Of a stretch of DNA of 64,000 nucleotides, positions 41,441 to 51,374 are shown in pieces. The translations under genes were made by a program, and so were the position numbers. This DNA comes from RHLJ01 sp965212165. GTDB lineage: Bacteria; Bacteroidota; Rhodothermia; Balneolales; Balneolaceae. The stretch is from NCBI GenBank assembly GCA_965212165.1, contig OZ243096.1:496001-560000 (forward strand). Direction: 5' to 3'. Numbering within the stretch: the first letter of the stretch is position 1; each line of letters begins with the position of its first letter. The notes beneath the pieces are model-generated. The model had not been told where the DNA came from. It was given only the letters and a program-made list of their open reading frames with translations, and ran no database searches.

Positions 41441-44089
41441 ATGCTGGATGGATTTTTGTCACATACAGGTAGATATGTTTTCAGTATTTGCCTGATATGT
41501 GCATTACTCACTTCATTTTCTTATGCCCAGCAAACCCGCCAGGATTCTTCTAAAACAGCACAGCCTCCTAACAAAACCGAACGAGCTATACCGCCCGATG
41601 CTGTAGAGTTTCAATCTAATGATTCACTAATTGTCGACTTCAGATTTGGAAGAACAGCAACTCTTTTTGGAGCCTCGAAAGTGAAACATCCTTCTGGAGA
41701 ACTGCGCTCTGGTGAAATTGAAATGAATCTTGAAATAAATACTGTAGAAGCAACTGCATCCACTCCTGAGGATACACTTTCAATGCCAGTACTTACCCGA
41801 GATGGTGATGAAATTCGAAGTAACCGTATCTTATTTAACTATAAAACCAAAAAAGGAAAGTTTGAAGCTGCAAGAGTAAATGTAGGAGAAGGTCAGTTAA
41901 TTGGTTCAAAGGTTAAAAATGTAAGTGAGACCGAAGTCTTTATAGAAGATGGAATTTATTCAACCTGTCCACCTGATTATTTGTATTACTATATCAAAGC
42001 AAAGAAAATGAAGGTGGTCGATCAAGATGAAATATTCTTTACTAACGCAAGGCTCTACATTTTAGATATTCCATATCCACTAGTTTTTCCTTTTGGGTAT
42101 GTCCCATCAGGTATTGAACAAAAACAATCTGGCCTACTTACTCCTACTTATGTTTTCGATACCCAAGCTTCTCGTGGAATTGGGTTAAGAAATGTTGGAT
42201 GGTTTCAATATGTTAGCGATTACTTCACTACAGATATAAATGCTGATATCTTTACTTCTGGTACATTCGCACTGAAAAGTAACAATCGATATAGTAAAAC
42301 TGATCGATTCAATGGTTCAGTGAATATTGGGTATTCATTAGATCAAGGACTTGAGCCCACAGACAAAGATTTTACACGACAGATAAATAAATCTTTAATA
42401 ATTAATCATAGTCAAAATATCTCACCTTATGCATCAACAACTGCTCGAATTAACTTAAGAACAGCGAATTATTACCGTTTGAACTCATTTGAAATTGAAG
42501 ACCGTGCACTTCAAACTTCTGACTCTAAAGCTAGTTTCAATTATAAGCATCCAGAAGGAGCCTTTAATCTTGGAACGAGCGCTCAATTAAATCAAAACTT
42601 TTTTAATAATACTACATCACTAAGGGGACCTAGTGCAACTTTTAGCATTAAAACGATCTCTCCATTCCAAAATCCTAATTCTGGGAATACCCCAAAATGG
42701 TATGAGAATATTTCATTTAGATATAGTAATTCACTCCAATCACAATTTGATTATAGACCCATTGATGCAGATTCTGCAGAAACAACATTTCTTGAAGCTC
42801 TTTTCGACCCAGAAGAATACCGACAAGCCACTGGCAATAACGACCATCTGAGATTAGGGCTACAGCAAACTTCAGCGGTAAGCTTAGGACAATTATTTCC
42901 AAGTCAGTTTATAAACTCATCCGCAAGCATAAACTATAATGAATATTGGTTTCCGACTTCTATTCGAAAATTCTTTGATGCTGATTCTAATGCTGTAATT
43001 ACAGAAAAAGATATTGGTTTTGCATCTGGTAGAGATTTTAGTACTTCACTTTCATTTTCTACTAAAATCTATGGGCTTTCGAATCGAAAAATCGGAAACC
43101 TTGAGGGTTTTAGACACACATTAACTCCATTTATAAGTGCAAGTTATCGACCTGATTTCAGTGATGATAAATGGGGAGTATACAAAACCGTACAAAGTGA
43201 CACATTAGGAAACACGCAACGTTATAGTATTTTTGAAGATGAAGTTTTTTCAGGACCTGGCTCTGGAGAACAACGTTCACTATCTTTCCGCCTTCAAAAT
43301 GTGTTCGAAACTAAAATTGTAAAGAGAGATTCTTTAGGTGAAGTATCAGAGAAAAACCTTCGCCTTATTGATAATCTGTCACTAGGTACATCCTATAATT
43401 TTGCAGCTGATAGTTTGAATCTTAGTCAGCTTAGCGCATCACTTAGCTCAAACGCAATAAATGGTATAAATATAAGTGCTGGAGCAAATTTCTCATTTTA
43501 TCAAAGAGATTCTAATGGCCGAAGAATTAATCGATTCTTGTTGAAAGAAGAGAATAAGTTAACTCAAATTGAGAGATTCAATATATCAGCAAGTACTTCA
43601 TTTAAAGGTGGTGGTGGAGCAAGAATTGCAACCTATACACCTATTTATAGAAGAAATTACGATCCTTTCAACCAATCCATTTTTAGTAATTTAGATCCTA
43701 ATTTTGGATATGAACCTATAACATCATTTAATTCTCCGTGGAGTTTTACACTTCGATTTAATTATAGTTGGAGGTATATTTTTAATCAGAAACCTGCAAA
43801 AAGTGCCACAATAAATGCTAATAATATTGCCTTCAATCTTACACCCAAATGGCGCTTTAGTACTAGCCTAGGATATGATTTTATTGAAGAAAAGCTAACT
43901 CCTACACAGTTTAATCTAAATCGAAATCTTGAGTGTTGGGATCTCTCTTTTAGAATTAGTCCTTTTGGAGAAAATCAGTTTTACTTCTTTAGCTTAAGAG
44001 TAAATAGTTCTCAGATTCAAACGTTATTCCAAAAACTTCCAGTACTTAAAAATCTAGAAAGAGGTTCGGCAAGACCTAGAAATAATTAA
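41441..44089 (+). CDS. lptD: LPS-assembly protein LptD (OstA-like)
   Basis: An 882-residue outer-membrane protein with a signal peptide (about 1-29, ending SYAQQ). An N-terminal OstA-like beta domain (about 55-190: SLIVDFRFGRTATLFGASKV and repeated strand patterns) precedes a long barrel with YPLVFPFGYVPSGIEQKQSG, typical of LptD in Bacteroidota. LptD inserts lipopolysaccharide into the outer leaflet with LptE. No other lpt gene is in the window. Its 3' end overlaps ribE, on the other strand, by 4 bases. Confidence 0.85.
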   Translation: MLDGFLSHTGRYVFSICLICALLTSFSYAQQTRQDSSKTAQPPNKTERAIPPDAVEFQSNDSLIVDFRFGRTATLFGASKVKHPSGELRSGEIEMNLEINTVEATASTPEDTLSMPVLTRDGDEIRSNRILFNYKTKKGKFEAARVNVGEGQLIGSKVKNVSETEVFIEDGIYSTCPPDYLYYYIKAKKMKVVDQDEIFFTNARLYILDIPYPLVFPFGYVPSGIEQKQSGLLTPTYVFDTQASRGIGLRNVGWFQYVSDYFTTDINADIFTSGTFALKSNNRYSKTDRFNGSVNIGYSLDQGLEPTDKDFTRQINKSLIINHSQNISPYASTTARINLRTANYYRLNSFEIEDRALQTSDSKASFNYKHPEGAFNLGTSAQLNQNFFNNTTSLRGPSATFSIKTISPFQNPNSGNTPKWYENISFRYSNSLQSQFDYRPIDADSAETTFLEALFDPEEYRQATGNNDHLRLGLQQTSAVSLGQLFPSQFINSSASINYNEYWFPTSIRKFFDADSNAVITEKDIGFASGRDFSTSLSFSTKIYGLSNRKIGNLEGFRHTLTPFISASYRPDFSDDKWGVYKTVQSDTLGNTQRYSIFEDEVFSGPGSGEQRSLSFRLQNVFETKIVKRDSLGEVSEKNLRLIDNLSLGTSYNFAADSLNLSQLSASLSSNAINGINISAGANFSFYQRDSNGRRINRFLLKEENKLTQIERFNISASTSFKGGGGARIATYTPIYRRNYDPFNQSIFSNLDPNFGYEPITSFNSPWSFTLRFNYSWRYIFNQKPAKSATINANNIAFNLTPKWRFSTSLGYDFIEEKLTPTQFNLNRNLECWDLSFRISPFGENQFYFFSLRVNSSQIQTLFQKLPVLKNLERGSARPRNN

Positions 44090-44691
44090 AGACTATCTCG
44101 TCCAATACTTGATAAATATTTCACAACGTACTTACCAATTACATCAAATTCAAGATTTACTTTATCGCCAACCTCTTTATTTTTTAGGTTTGTGTACTCC
44201 CAAGTATATGGGATAATGGCTATGGTAAATTCGTTGCCTTCTTCTCGAGCTACTGTTAGGCTGATACCTTCTACTGTGATGCTACCTCTACCTACAATCA
44301 TATTCTCAAATTCTTTAGGGAATTGAATTGAGATTAACCAACCTGTTTCTTCTTTTTCCATTGCTGAAATTTCACCTACAATATCAACATGCCCCTGAAC
44401 CATATGACCCTCAATACCAGTTTGAAGAGTTAGTGAGCGCTCAAGGTTTACTTCACTATTTTCGACAAGTGAACCCATTGTAGTTTTGCGAAGTGTTTCT
44501 TCTATACTTTGAACAGTGAAGCTAGTTTTATCAAATGCTGTTACTGTATGACAGGCTCCATTTATTGCAATACTTTCGTCAATATGGCAAGTATTAGCAA
44601 ATGTACACTCTATAGTGAGCTCTTGCCCTCCGCCATTTAAGCTTTTCACTTTTTTGACGATACCTGTTTCTTTAATTATTCCTGTAAACAT
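44086..44691 (-). CDS. ribE: Riboflavin synthase alpha subunit
   Basis: A 201-residue riboflavin synthase. The start MFTGIIKETGIV is diagnostic, and the two-fold internal repeat is visible (SIAINGACHTVTAF and SITVEGISLTVARE). It joins two lumazine molecules to give riboflavin. It follows ribD by 12 bases on the same strand, so the two form an operon. I see no FMN riboswitch upstream. The symbol ribE follows E. coli usage; ribC is used in some organisms. Confidence 0.96.
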   Translation of the reverse strand: MFTGIIKETGIVKKVKSLNGGGQELTIECTFANTCHIDESIAINGACHTVTAFDKTSFTVQSIEETLRKTTMGSLVENSEVNLERSLTLQTGIEGHMVQGHVDIVGEISAMEKEETGWLISIQFPKEFENMIVGRGSITVEGISLTVAREEGNEFTIAIIPYTWEYTNLKNKEVGDKVNLEFDVIGKYVVKYLSSIGRDSL

Positions 44692-44703
44692 AATATTCTG
44701 ATT

Positions 44704-45834
44704 TTATAAGTATCCGGTAAGTAATATATCATCTCCGACCTTTTCCCAACTTACTTCTTTGAGTTCACAAATATCTCTCATTTTATTAATTCCGAGATTT
44801 AGTACCGATCGGGTTCCTGCTCCTAACAATTTAGGTGCAATAAATAGTTCTATTTTATCAACTAATCCTTCTCTTAAAAGAGCTGATGAAAGTTGCTGAC
44901 CTCCTTCAACTAAAACTGAAGTAATTCCTCTCAAACCGAGTTCTTTAAAGGCTTGTTTAAGGTTAATATGATCTTGGTTCTTTTCCACTTGAATTACTTC
45001 TCCTCTAAAGTAATTCTGCTTCATTAACTTTAACATTGGATCTGCATCTGTGGCAGATGCTTTTTTATTCCAAGTTATTATAATTGTTTTTTCCTCAAAT
45101 TTGTCTGAAAACAGATTCAATTCTTTAGGCAACTCATAGGGTCCGTCAATAACTATTCGCCTTGGCTGACGTCCATTAACATGACGTACTGTTAAAGTAG
45201 GATTATCAGTAATTGCTGTTGTTCGGCCAACTAGTACAGCATCATATGTACAGCGCCACATATGTACTAACTTTCTGGATTCTTTACTTGAAATCCATTT
45301 AGAATCACCATCAGCAGCAGATAGAAAACCGTCTGCCGTTTGTGCAATTTTCAAAGTTATAAACGGCCTTCCAAATGTTTGGTGGTGAATGAAGAACTCA
45401 TTTAGTTCTTCTGCTTCTTTCTTTAATACACCTTCAGTAACAGAAATACCAGCATTTCTAAGTTCTGAGAGACCTGCACCATTAACTTTGGAATTTGGAT
45501 CTTGATGCGCAACCACTACTCGAGATATCGGTAATTTACTTAGCATTGATGAACACGGTGGTGTTTTCCCATAATGAGCACATGGTTCTAGCGTGACATA
45601 AACGGTAGCTTCTTCTAAGCTCTTTTTATTCTTAACCGATTGTACTGCCTTTACCTCTGCATGGGCTTCACCATATTTCTCATGGTAACCTGTGCCAATC
45701 AATTCTCCTTCTTTTGAGACTATTACACAACCTACCATTGGATTAGGTGAGGTGAACCCAATTCCTTTACGAGCTAAGTCTAATGCTTTACGCATCCAGA
45801 ATTCATCATTATTGTTCTGAGAAAAATTTTGCAT
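44704..45834 (-). CDS. ribD: Bifunctional pyrimidine deaminase/reductase
   Basis: A 376-residue RibD with the deaminase at the N-terminus (zinc ligands in HAEVKAV and PCAHYGKTPPC) and the reductase at the C-terminus (KIAQTADGFLS, LVEGGQQLSSALL). It carries out the second and third steps of riboflavin synthesis after RibA. Length and domain order are normal. It is followed by ribE. Confidence 0.96.
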   Translation of the reverse strand: MQNFSQNNNDEFWMRKALDLARKGIGFTSPNPMVGCVIVSKEGELIGTGYHEKYGEAHAEVKAVQSVKNKKSLEEATVYVTLEPCAHYGKTPPCSSMLSKLPISRVVVAHQDPNSKVNGAGLSELRNAGISVTEGVLKKEAEELNEFFIHHQTFGRPFITLKIAQTADGFLSAADGDSKWISSKESRKLVHMWRCTYDAVLVGRTTAITDNPTLTVRHVNGRQPRRIVIDGPYELPKELNLFSDKFEEKTIIITWNKKASATDADPMLKLMKQNYFRGEVIQVEKNQDHINLKQAFKELGLRGITSVLVEGGQQLSSALLREGLVDKIELFIAPKLLGAGTRSVLNLGINKMRDICELKEVSWEKVGDDILLTGYL

Positions 45835-45880
45835 GGGTATAAATTACCAAGCTTATTGCTCCCGAAAAACTTTATCCAAT

Positions 45881-45912
45881 AAAAAAGGGTGAAAACTTAG
45901 TTTTCACCCTTT
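45881..45912 (-). terminator. Intrinsic terminator after the PpiD-like gene
   Basis: On the minus strand AAAGGGTGAAAA pairs perfectly with TTTTCACCCTTT around a 5-base loop and runs into a T-run (45886-45881). It separates this gene from ribD. Confidence 0.92.
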
Positions 45913-45934
45913 AAAACTGTCGATAGCTTATTAC

Positions 45935-47707
45935 TTATCTAAGCACTCGGTCGCGGTTATCTGTAATGTCCGCTTCTTCTTTTAATTCATCTAACCAAAC
46001 AGCTAAATACCGTTGGTTTTCTTGTTGCTCTAATTCTGATCTAAGCGTGCTTGCTGTAGTAGCATCCAAGCTAGAAGGATCTGGTTTTGTGACACTCTTA
46101 ACTTCAACAACATAAGCGGCATTTAGCCCTGCTATAGCACCTGAAGTTTGTCCATCACTCATAGTAAAAATTGCACCAATTACACCTGGTTCTCTACCAG
46201 CTCCAGTTATAACAGTACTACTTGCAGCAAGATTATCCATTGAAAGAATTTCTTGAGAAGAAGATGAACTTAATGATTCTAATGAAGAATTTGACGCAAG
46301 CATATCTTTAACCATTGCTAAAGTAACTGCTTTACGTTTTTCGTTTTTAACTTGAGTTTCAATTTGAGCACGAACATCATCTAAAGGACGAAATCCTTCT
46401 TCTGTTTTAGCTTCTAATTTTATAACTACAAACTGAGACCCTAATTCTATTGGCAGAGAAATATCACCAACATCAGCTCCACGGAAAAAATCCATTGCCT
46501 GCTGACTAGATCCAAGACCAGAAATAAATGAACTTCCTTTGGTTGCGAATATTTCTTGAGCAACTATTCCCGCTCTTTCAGCTTCTTCTTCAAAGCTACT
46601 TTCTTCGGTAGAAAAGTATTGAAATTCATCTGCATTCTCAGCCGCATCATCAATTGTAGATGGAAGTGCTTCAAATACTCTTGATAGTACAGCAAACTTA
46701 ATTTCACTTCGATTTTCATCTACTTTTTTAATTATTGCAGCAGATGTACCCAAATTCAATACTTCAGTTACCTCACCTACTTCAACATCTAATACTGGAG
46801 CATAATCTTCTCTAAGATCTGTTTTTGCTACAAAAACGCCGTTATAAGGAGTAGAAGACTGCTGACGAACTAGAAATAGAGAGTCGTTTTCTGCAGATGC
46901 AAAGTCTACAGCTAGATCACTTATTTCTTTTATAATTTGAGTAGAGTCCTCACTTGTTGGAAGAGTACTAAATCCTACAAATTTAGCTCTGTATGATTCC
47001 TCTCTTTTATAACGTTCTTTATTATTGTTATAGTAATCTCTTAAATCAGAATCAGAAACAGTAATTTCGCTCTCTTCCACTTCGTTATAAGGGAAGCGAA
47101 CAAAAGAAAATTCAGCAAAACTATTTCTCTTGATGTACTCAGCCATTATATCTTGATCTGTAACCTGGAGTCCAGCAGTGATGAAATTACTTAATTTTTG
47201 TTGACGTCTTTTTTGGCGGAGTTGCAACTCAATAGCAATAGCTTCTTGGCTATATTGCTCATCTTGTAGAACATTTTGAACCATAAAACGATCAATTGTT
47301 CCATCTTCTCTTGCAAAGTATTGTCTGATAAGAGGATCTGGATTATCACCATAAGCCATATCTAATAACTCTTGATCGGTTACAGTAATACCAAGCTCAT
47401 TCATTTTTTGTTCAAGTAGCTGAGCGCTAACCAATTCATCCCAAACCTGATTCTCATAGATTGCGCGCGTTTCAGCAGTCATTGAAGCGCCGGTTTGCTG
47501 TGTATATGAATTGGAGTAATATTGCACTCTACTATTGTATTCATCAAAACTAATCGGTTCACCATTAACAGCTCCTAATGATCTTGGACCTGCAGAAAGT
47601 GCGTTTGGATCAAAAACATCCATAATCACCCATAAAAGTCCAAATGAACCAATTAAAATCCATAAGACAACACCTGTGTTGTCTCTAAATTTTCCCATTA
47701 CACCCAT
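45935..47707 (-). CDS. PpiD-like SurA_N/rotamase periplasmic chaperone
   Basis: A 590-residue membrane-anchored protein. A single N-terminal helix (about 12-30, VVLWILIGSFGLLWVIMDVF) is followed by a SurA_N-type chaperone region beginning LGAVNGEPISFDEYNSRVQ. A long helical part and parvulin-like segments follow (SLPIELGSQFVVIKLEAKTE, RPLDDVRAQIETQVKNEKRK). The layout is that of PpiD, which helps outer-membrane proteins fold. The first rotamase domain is poorly conserved, so peptidyl-prolyl activity is doubtful. Confidence 0.88.
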   Translation of the reverse strand: MGVMGKFRDNTGVVLWILIGSFGLLWVIMDVFDPNALSAGPRSLGAVNGEPISFDEYNSRVQYYSNSYTQQTGASMTAETRAIYENQVWDELVSAQLLEQKMNELGITVTDQELLDMAYGDNPDPLIRQYFAREDGTIDRFMVQNVLQDEQYSQEAIAIELQLRQKRRQQKLSNFITAGLQVTDQDIMAEYIKRNSFAEFSFVRFPYNEVEESEITVSDSDLRDYYNNNKERYKREESYRAKFVGFSTLPTSEDSTQIIKEISDLAVDFASAENDSLFLVRQQSSTPYNGVFVAKTDLREDYAPVLDVEVGEVTEVLNLGTSAAIIKKVDENRSEIKFAVLSRVFEALPSTIDDAAENADEFQYFSTEESSFEEEAERAGIVAQEIFATKGSSFISGLGSSQQAMDFFRGADVGDISLPIELGSQFVVIKLEAKTEEGFRPLDDVRAQIETQVKNEKRKAVTLAMVKDMLASNSSLESLSSSSSQEILSMDNLAASSTVITGAGREPGVIGAIFTMSDGQTSGAIAGLNAAYVVEVKSVTKPDPSSLDATTASTLRSELEQQENQRYLAVWLDELKEEADITDNRDRVLR

Positions 47708-47841
47708 AATAGGTATCCTCTAAATCGTACTTAAAATTTTTATTTCAATTTCTTTGCCGAGATAACAACAACCTCAAGCCATAAGCCTGCAAATATAAGT
47801 CAATAGCTAAGTAATTGAAAGCCTACGTTATGCTATAAGTG

Positions 47842-48774
47842 TTAAAATATCTCTACAAGCCGCATATGCTTTAAGTAACGTCGAGGATCGTCTTGTATTC
47901 CCTTGATAAGTTCATTTAAATTTATTGTAAGACTATCCATATTGTTATACAAAGAAGGATCGTTTACAAATTTCCCTAATGTTCCTTCTCCAAGGTCTAT
48001 TTTTGAGAGTATACTGTTGATAGATTCAGAGCTCATTTGAAGCTCATTACTTAGAGCATCAAGTTTGGCGCTAAACTCTTCCATATTCGCAATCATGCTT
48101 TGAATATCACCTTTACTAGAATCACTAAGTTGACTAACATTTTTTAGTGTATTCTGAGCTTCTAAAATCATTGAATCAACCTCTCCTTTTCGTTCTTCAA
48201 TAATAGTGCTTAATACATCTGTTGACTCTCTTAGATTTGATAAAGACCCAGAAATATTATCAGAGTTTTTTTCCTGTAGTGACCCAAAAGACCGTATTAA
48301 TTTATTTGTTAATTGTAAGGTAACTGCGGCAGAGTCTGCCATAGAAGAACCCTTTTCTGATAACCCATCAAGCAAACCTCCTTCACTTTCACCTTGTATA
48401 AAGGCGCCCCACTCTATTGCTTGTGTGCTATTACCTTTAATTAAATTGATTGAAGATGAACCAATAAAATTTGGTACAACTAGTTTAGCTTTTGATCCTA
48501 TAGGAATATTAATGTCTTCTGTAATATTCAAAGTAACTAATACACTATCCTCTTCTGGCAAATATTGCAGTGCTTTTACTGTGCCAACTTTTAGCCCTTT
48601 TAAAAATATATTCCCACCTTTCAACAAACCATTTACTGATTCATACTTGGTATACAAATTATTTGAGCTTGTAAAGAAAGGTTGATCTTTCATGATGCGA
48701 AACCCAAAAAAGACTACAACGGTAGATATCAATACTATCAATCCAATTTTCGCTTCGTTACTTAACTTATTCAA
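47842..48774 (-). CDS. mlaD: MlaD/MCE-domain lipid transport protein
   Basis: A 310-residue protein with one N-terminal helix (about 8-24), an MCE domain (about 38-120: YESVNGLLKGGNIFLKGLKVGTV and IPIGSKAKLVVPNFIGSSSI) and a long C-terminal coiled coil. MlaD forms hexameric rings that carry phospholipids between the membranes. It overlaps mlaF by 4 bases and is the last gene of mlaE-mlaF-mlaD. mlaB, mlaC and mlaA homologues are not in the window. Confidence 0.92.
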   Translation of the reverse strand: MNKLSNEAKIGLIVLISTVVVFFGFRIMKDQPFFTSSNNLYTKYESVNGLLKGGNIFLKGLKVGTVKALQYLPEEDSVLVTLNITEDINIPIGSKAKLVVPNFIGSSSINLIKGNSTQAIEWGAFIQGESEGGLLDGLSEKGSSMADSAAVTLQLTNKLIRSFGSLQEKNSDNISGSLSNLRESTDVLSTIIEERKGEVDSMILEAQNTLKNVSQLSDSSKGDIQSMIANMEEFSAKLDALSNELQMSSESINSILSKIDLGEGTLGKFVNDPSLYNNMDSLTINLNELIKGIQDDPRRYLKHMRLVEIF

Positions 48775-49535
48775 AGTGTTTCCTTTATGGTTTTATCTTT
48801 CTTTATTTGATATTCACTTGCAGTTATAAAATCAATTAGATCTGGCTGCTCGCTATCCTGCATGTCTTCTACTGAGCCAAACCAACATAGTTGCTGTTCA
48901 CTTAAAAAAGCAACTTTTTCAGCAATACTAAGAACGCTATGCATATCGTGTGTGATAACAATTGAGGTAATATCTAGACTATCAGCCATATGAACAATTA
49001 ACTCATTTATCTCATCAGAAGTTTGAGGATCTAAACCGGATGTTGGCTCATCATATAGTAAATATTGTGGCTTTAATATGATTGCCCGAGCTACACCTAC
49101 CCGTTTCCTCATTCCACCAGAAAGTGATGAAGTTGCTTTATCACCCGCACCTTCCAAATTTACCATTTCTAATGCTTTTTCAACATTTTCGTGTATTTCC
49201 TCTTCAGATTGATCAGTAAAATACCTCAACGGAAATGCAATATTTTCAAACGTGCTAATTGAATCAAATAAAGCTGATCCTTGAAATAAAATACCAAACC
49301 GCTTTCTCATTTTTCTTAACTCTGAATAGGAAAGGCAAAATAAATCTTGTCCGTCAATGATAATTTTACCTGAATCGGGATATAAAAGTGCATTTAAATG
49401 CTTTAATAAAACGGATTTCCCACATCCTGACTTTCCAATAACAGCTAGTGTTTCTCCATCCTCAATATTAAAAGAAACATCTTTCCATATAAGATTACTA
49501 CCAAATGACTTCGTAAGATTCTTGATTTCTATCAT
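48771..49535 (-). CDS. mlaF: MlaF-type ABC transporter ATP-binding protein
   Basis: A 254-residue ABC ATPase. Walker A is GKSGCGKS, the Q loop is LFQGSALFDS, the signature is LSGGMRKRVGVARAI, Walker B is YLLYDEPTSGLDP and the switch His is in VITHDMHS. The GMRKR variant of the signature is typical of MCE-associated ATPases. It powers the MlaE permease encoded just upstream, and its stop overlaps mlaD. Confidence 0.94.
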   Translation of the reverse strand: MIEIKNLTKSFGSNLIWKDVSFNIEDGETLAVIGKSGCGKSVLLKHLNALLYPDSGKIIIDGQDLFCLSYSELRKMRKRFGILFQGSALFDSISTFENIAFPLRYFTDQSEEEIHENVEKALEMVNLEGAGDKATSSLSGGMRKRVGVARAIILKPQYLLYDEPTSGLDPQTSDEINELIVHMADSLDITSIVITHDMHSVLSIAEKVAFLSEQQLCWFGSVEDMQDSEQPDLIDFITASEYQIKKDKTIKETL

Positions 49536-49538
49536 AAC

Positions 49539-50279
49539 TTAAAGTAAAACCGCTGCTAATATAAAATCTGTTAGAATAACAAAAATACAACCGAGAACGG
49601 TAGCTTGTGTAGTTGCATTTCCAACTCCTTCAGCTCCACCAAACGCATAATAACCTTTATAACATGAAATGGAGGTAATTACGAATCCAAATACTATTGA
49701 TTTAACAATACCAAAAACTACATCTTCAGGGTAGAAGAATTCGCGTGCTCCAACCATAAATTCTGCTGCTGGTAAAATTCCATCCACAGCACCCGCTATA
49801 ATTCCGCCAATTATTCCCATTGTAGCAGCTGTAACGTACAGTATAGGAAACATACAAATTCCTGCTAATACTCTTGGGATAACCAAAAAAGTGACCGAAT
49901 TGAATCCCATTGACTCTAGTGCATCAATCTGCTCACTAACGCGCATTGTTCCTAATTCGGTTGATATTCTTGCGCCAACTTTACCTGCTAATACAAGTCC
50001 ACCAATTACAGCTGCAAGCTCAATCAGAATAGATTGACCAACGATTGATCCTACAATTGATGACGGATACAAATCTGTATCCAATTGATACGCCGTTTGA
50101 AGTGTTAGTACTGCTCCTGTAAAAAAACCTGTTAAAATTATTATAGGAATAGATTCATATCCCACCTTAACAAATTCGCTAAAAAGATTTTTTCTATAGG
50201 TACTAAATTCCGTTACCGAACGTAGGGCTTGGTAAAGTAGAAGTGAATACTGTCCGAACTGTTTAATTGATTCCATCAA
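49539..50279 (-). CDS. mlaE: MlaE-type ABC permease
   Basis: A 246-residue membrane protein with about five helices. It matches MlaE/YrbE: GYESIPIIILTGFFTGAVL, LVLAGKVGARISTELGTMRV, then EQIDALESMG, which is the hallmark of this family. It forms the inner-membrane part of the lipid transporter. It is the first gene, 3 bases before mlaF, and divergent from porQ. Confidence 0.95.
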   Translation of the reverse strand: MMESIKQFGQYSLLLYQALRSVTEFSTYRKNLFSEFVKVGYESIPIIILTGFFTGAVLTLQTAYQLDTDLYPSSIVGSIVGQSILIELAAVIGGLVLAGKVGARISTELGTMRVSEQIDALESMGFNSVTFLVIPRVLAGICMFPILYVTAATMGIIGGIIAGAVDGILPAAEFMVGAREFFYPEDVVFGIVKSIVFGFVITSISCYKGYYAFGGAEGVGNATTQATVLGCIFVILTDFILAAVLL

Positions 50280-50386
50280 AAGAAGTTACTTAGTTCTCTC
50301 TATTATTAGTAGTAATAATGTTAAATACTTGCCTTTTCATTTAATTATATTTCAATTCGATCATATTAATTGTCATTTCCCTGTTC

Positions 50387-51373
50387 ATGATTAAAATAAA
50401 TATTCAGATTTGTTTTTTGACATTAATTTTAGCCACAGGCTCAATTTATGCTCAGACAAATAATTCTGCCATATTCCGTTTTTTGGATATTACTCCTTCT
50501 GCAAAGGCAGCTGCTCTTGGGGGTAATCATGTTGGGAATTTTGATGCCAACTCTTCCCTTTTATACCTAAATCCAGCATATCTAACTCCAGAATCCTCAA
50601 AGCTTGTATCCGCTACCTTTGTGAATTATTTATCTGATACTAGAATTGGATTTGCGAATGGAGCTTACGACATAAAAAACATTGGTACACTAGGAATAGG
50701 AATACGCTATGCCGGATATGGTGATTTAAATGAATATGATGAAAATGGTAATAATCTAGGTAGTTTTAATGCTAGTGATCTTTCACTTACAGCTGCATTA
50801 AGTACAATGCTTTCTGAAAAATTATCCGCTGGTGCTGGAATTGATTTAATTCACTCATCCTATCATGCTTATAATTCAAGTGCAATCACTGCATCTGGCG
50901 GGATTTATTATTTAGATAAAGAAACAAATTTTAGTGCAGGCCTTTCCTTTCGGAATCTAGGCGATCAGTTAGATTACTACGATGGTATCGGAGAAGAAAT
51001 TCCATTTGATATTTCTGCTGGTTTTTCAAAAAAACCAGAAAATTTTCCGTTTCGATTAATATTTACTCTTCGACAGCTTAATGATTGGAATATGAGAATA
51101 GTTGGAGAAAATGAAGATCCTGCTTTTTTAGATAATCTTTTTAGACATCTACTTTTTGGCGGAGAAGCAGCTTTTAGTGAGAACTTCTTATTTCGTTTAG
51201 GCTATAATAGATTACTTCATGAACAAACTAAAACGGACCAGTCATTTGATTTAGCAGGTTTAAGCATTGGAGTAGGTTTAAAAGTTAAAGGCTTAATGAT
51301 CGATCTAAGCAGAAGCTCTTATAGTAAACTTGGCGGCATTGTTCAAATAAGTGTACGCTCTCAAATAAACTAG
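50387..51373 (+). CDS. porQ: Type IX secretion protein PorQ
   Basis: A 328-residue outer-membrane protein with a signal peptide (about 1-22, ending IYAQTN). It has the PorV/PorQ family start FRFLDITPSAKAAALGGN followed by DANSSLLYLNPAYL, then the strand pattern of a FadL-type barrel ending in VQISVRSQIN. PorQ works with PorV/PorU in attaching or releasing type-IX cargo. The xylanase at the right edge carries a matching sorting tail. The potassium-channel gene begins 1 base after its stop. Confidence 0.88.
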   Translation: MIKINIQICFLTLILATGSIYAQTNNSAIFRFLDITPSAKAAALGGNHVGNFDANSSLLYLNPAYLTPESSKLVSATFVNYLSDTRIGFANGAYDIKNIGTLGIGIRYAGYGDLNEYDENGNNLGSFNASDLSLTAALSTMLSEKLSAGAGIDLIHSSYHAYNSSAITASGGIYYLDKETNFSAGLSFRNLGDQLDYYDGIGEEIPFDISAGFSKKPENFPFRLIFTLRQLNDWNMRIVGENEDPAFLDNLFRHLLFGGEAAFSENFLFRLGYNRLLHEQTKTDQSFDLAGLSIGVGLKVKGLMIDLSRSSYSKLGGIVQISVRSQIN

Positions 51374-51374
51374 A

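Noticed and set aside
48206..48685. 159-codon plus-strand frame opposite mlaD
   Set aside because: It lies inside the MCE-domain gene and has no motif of its own.
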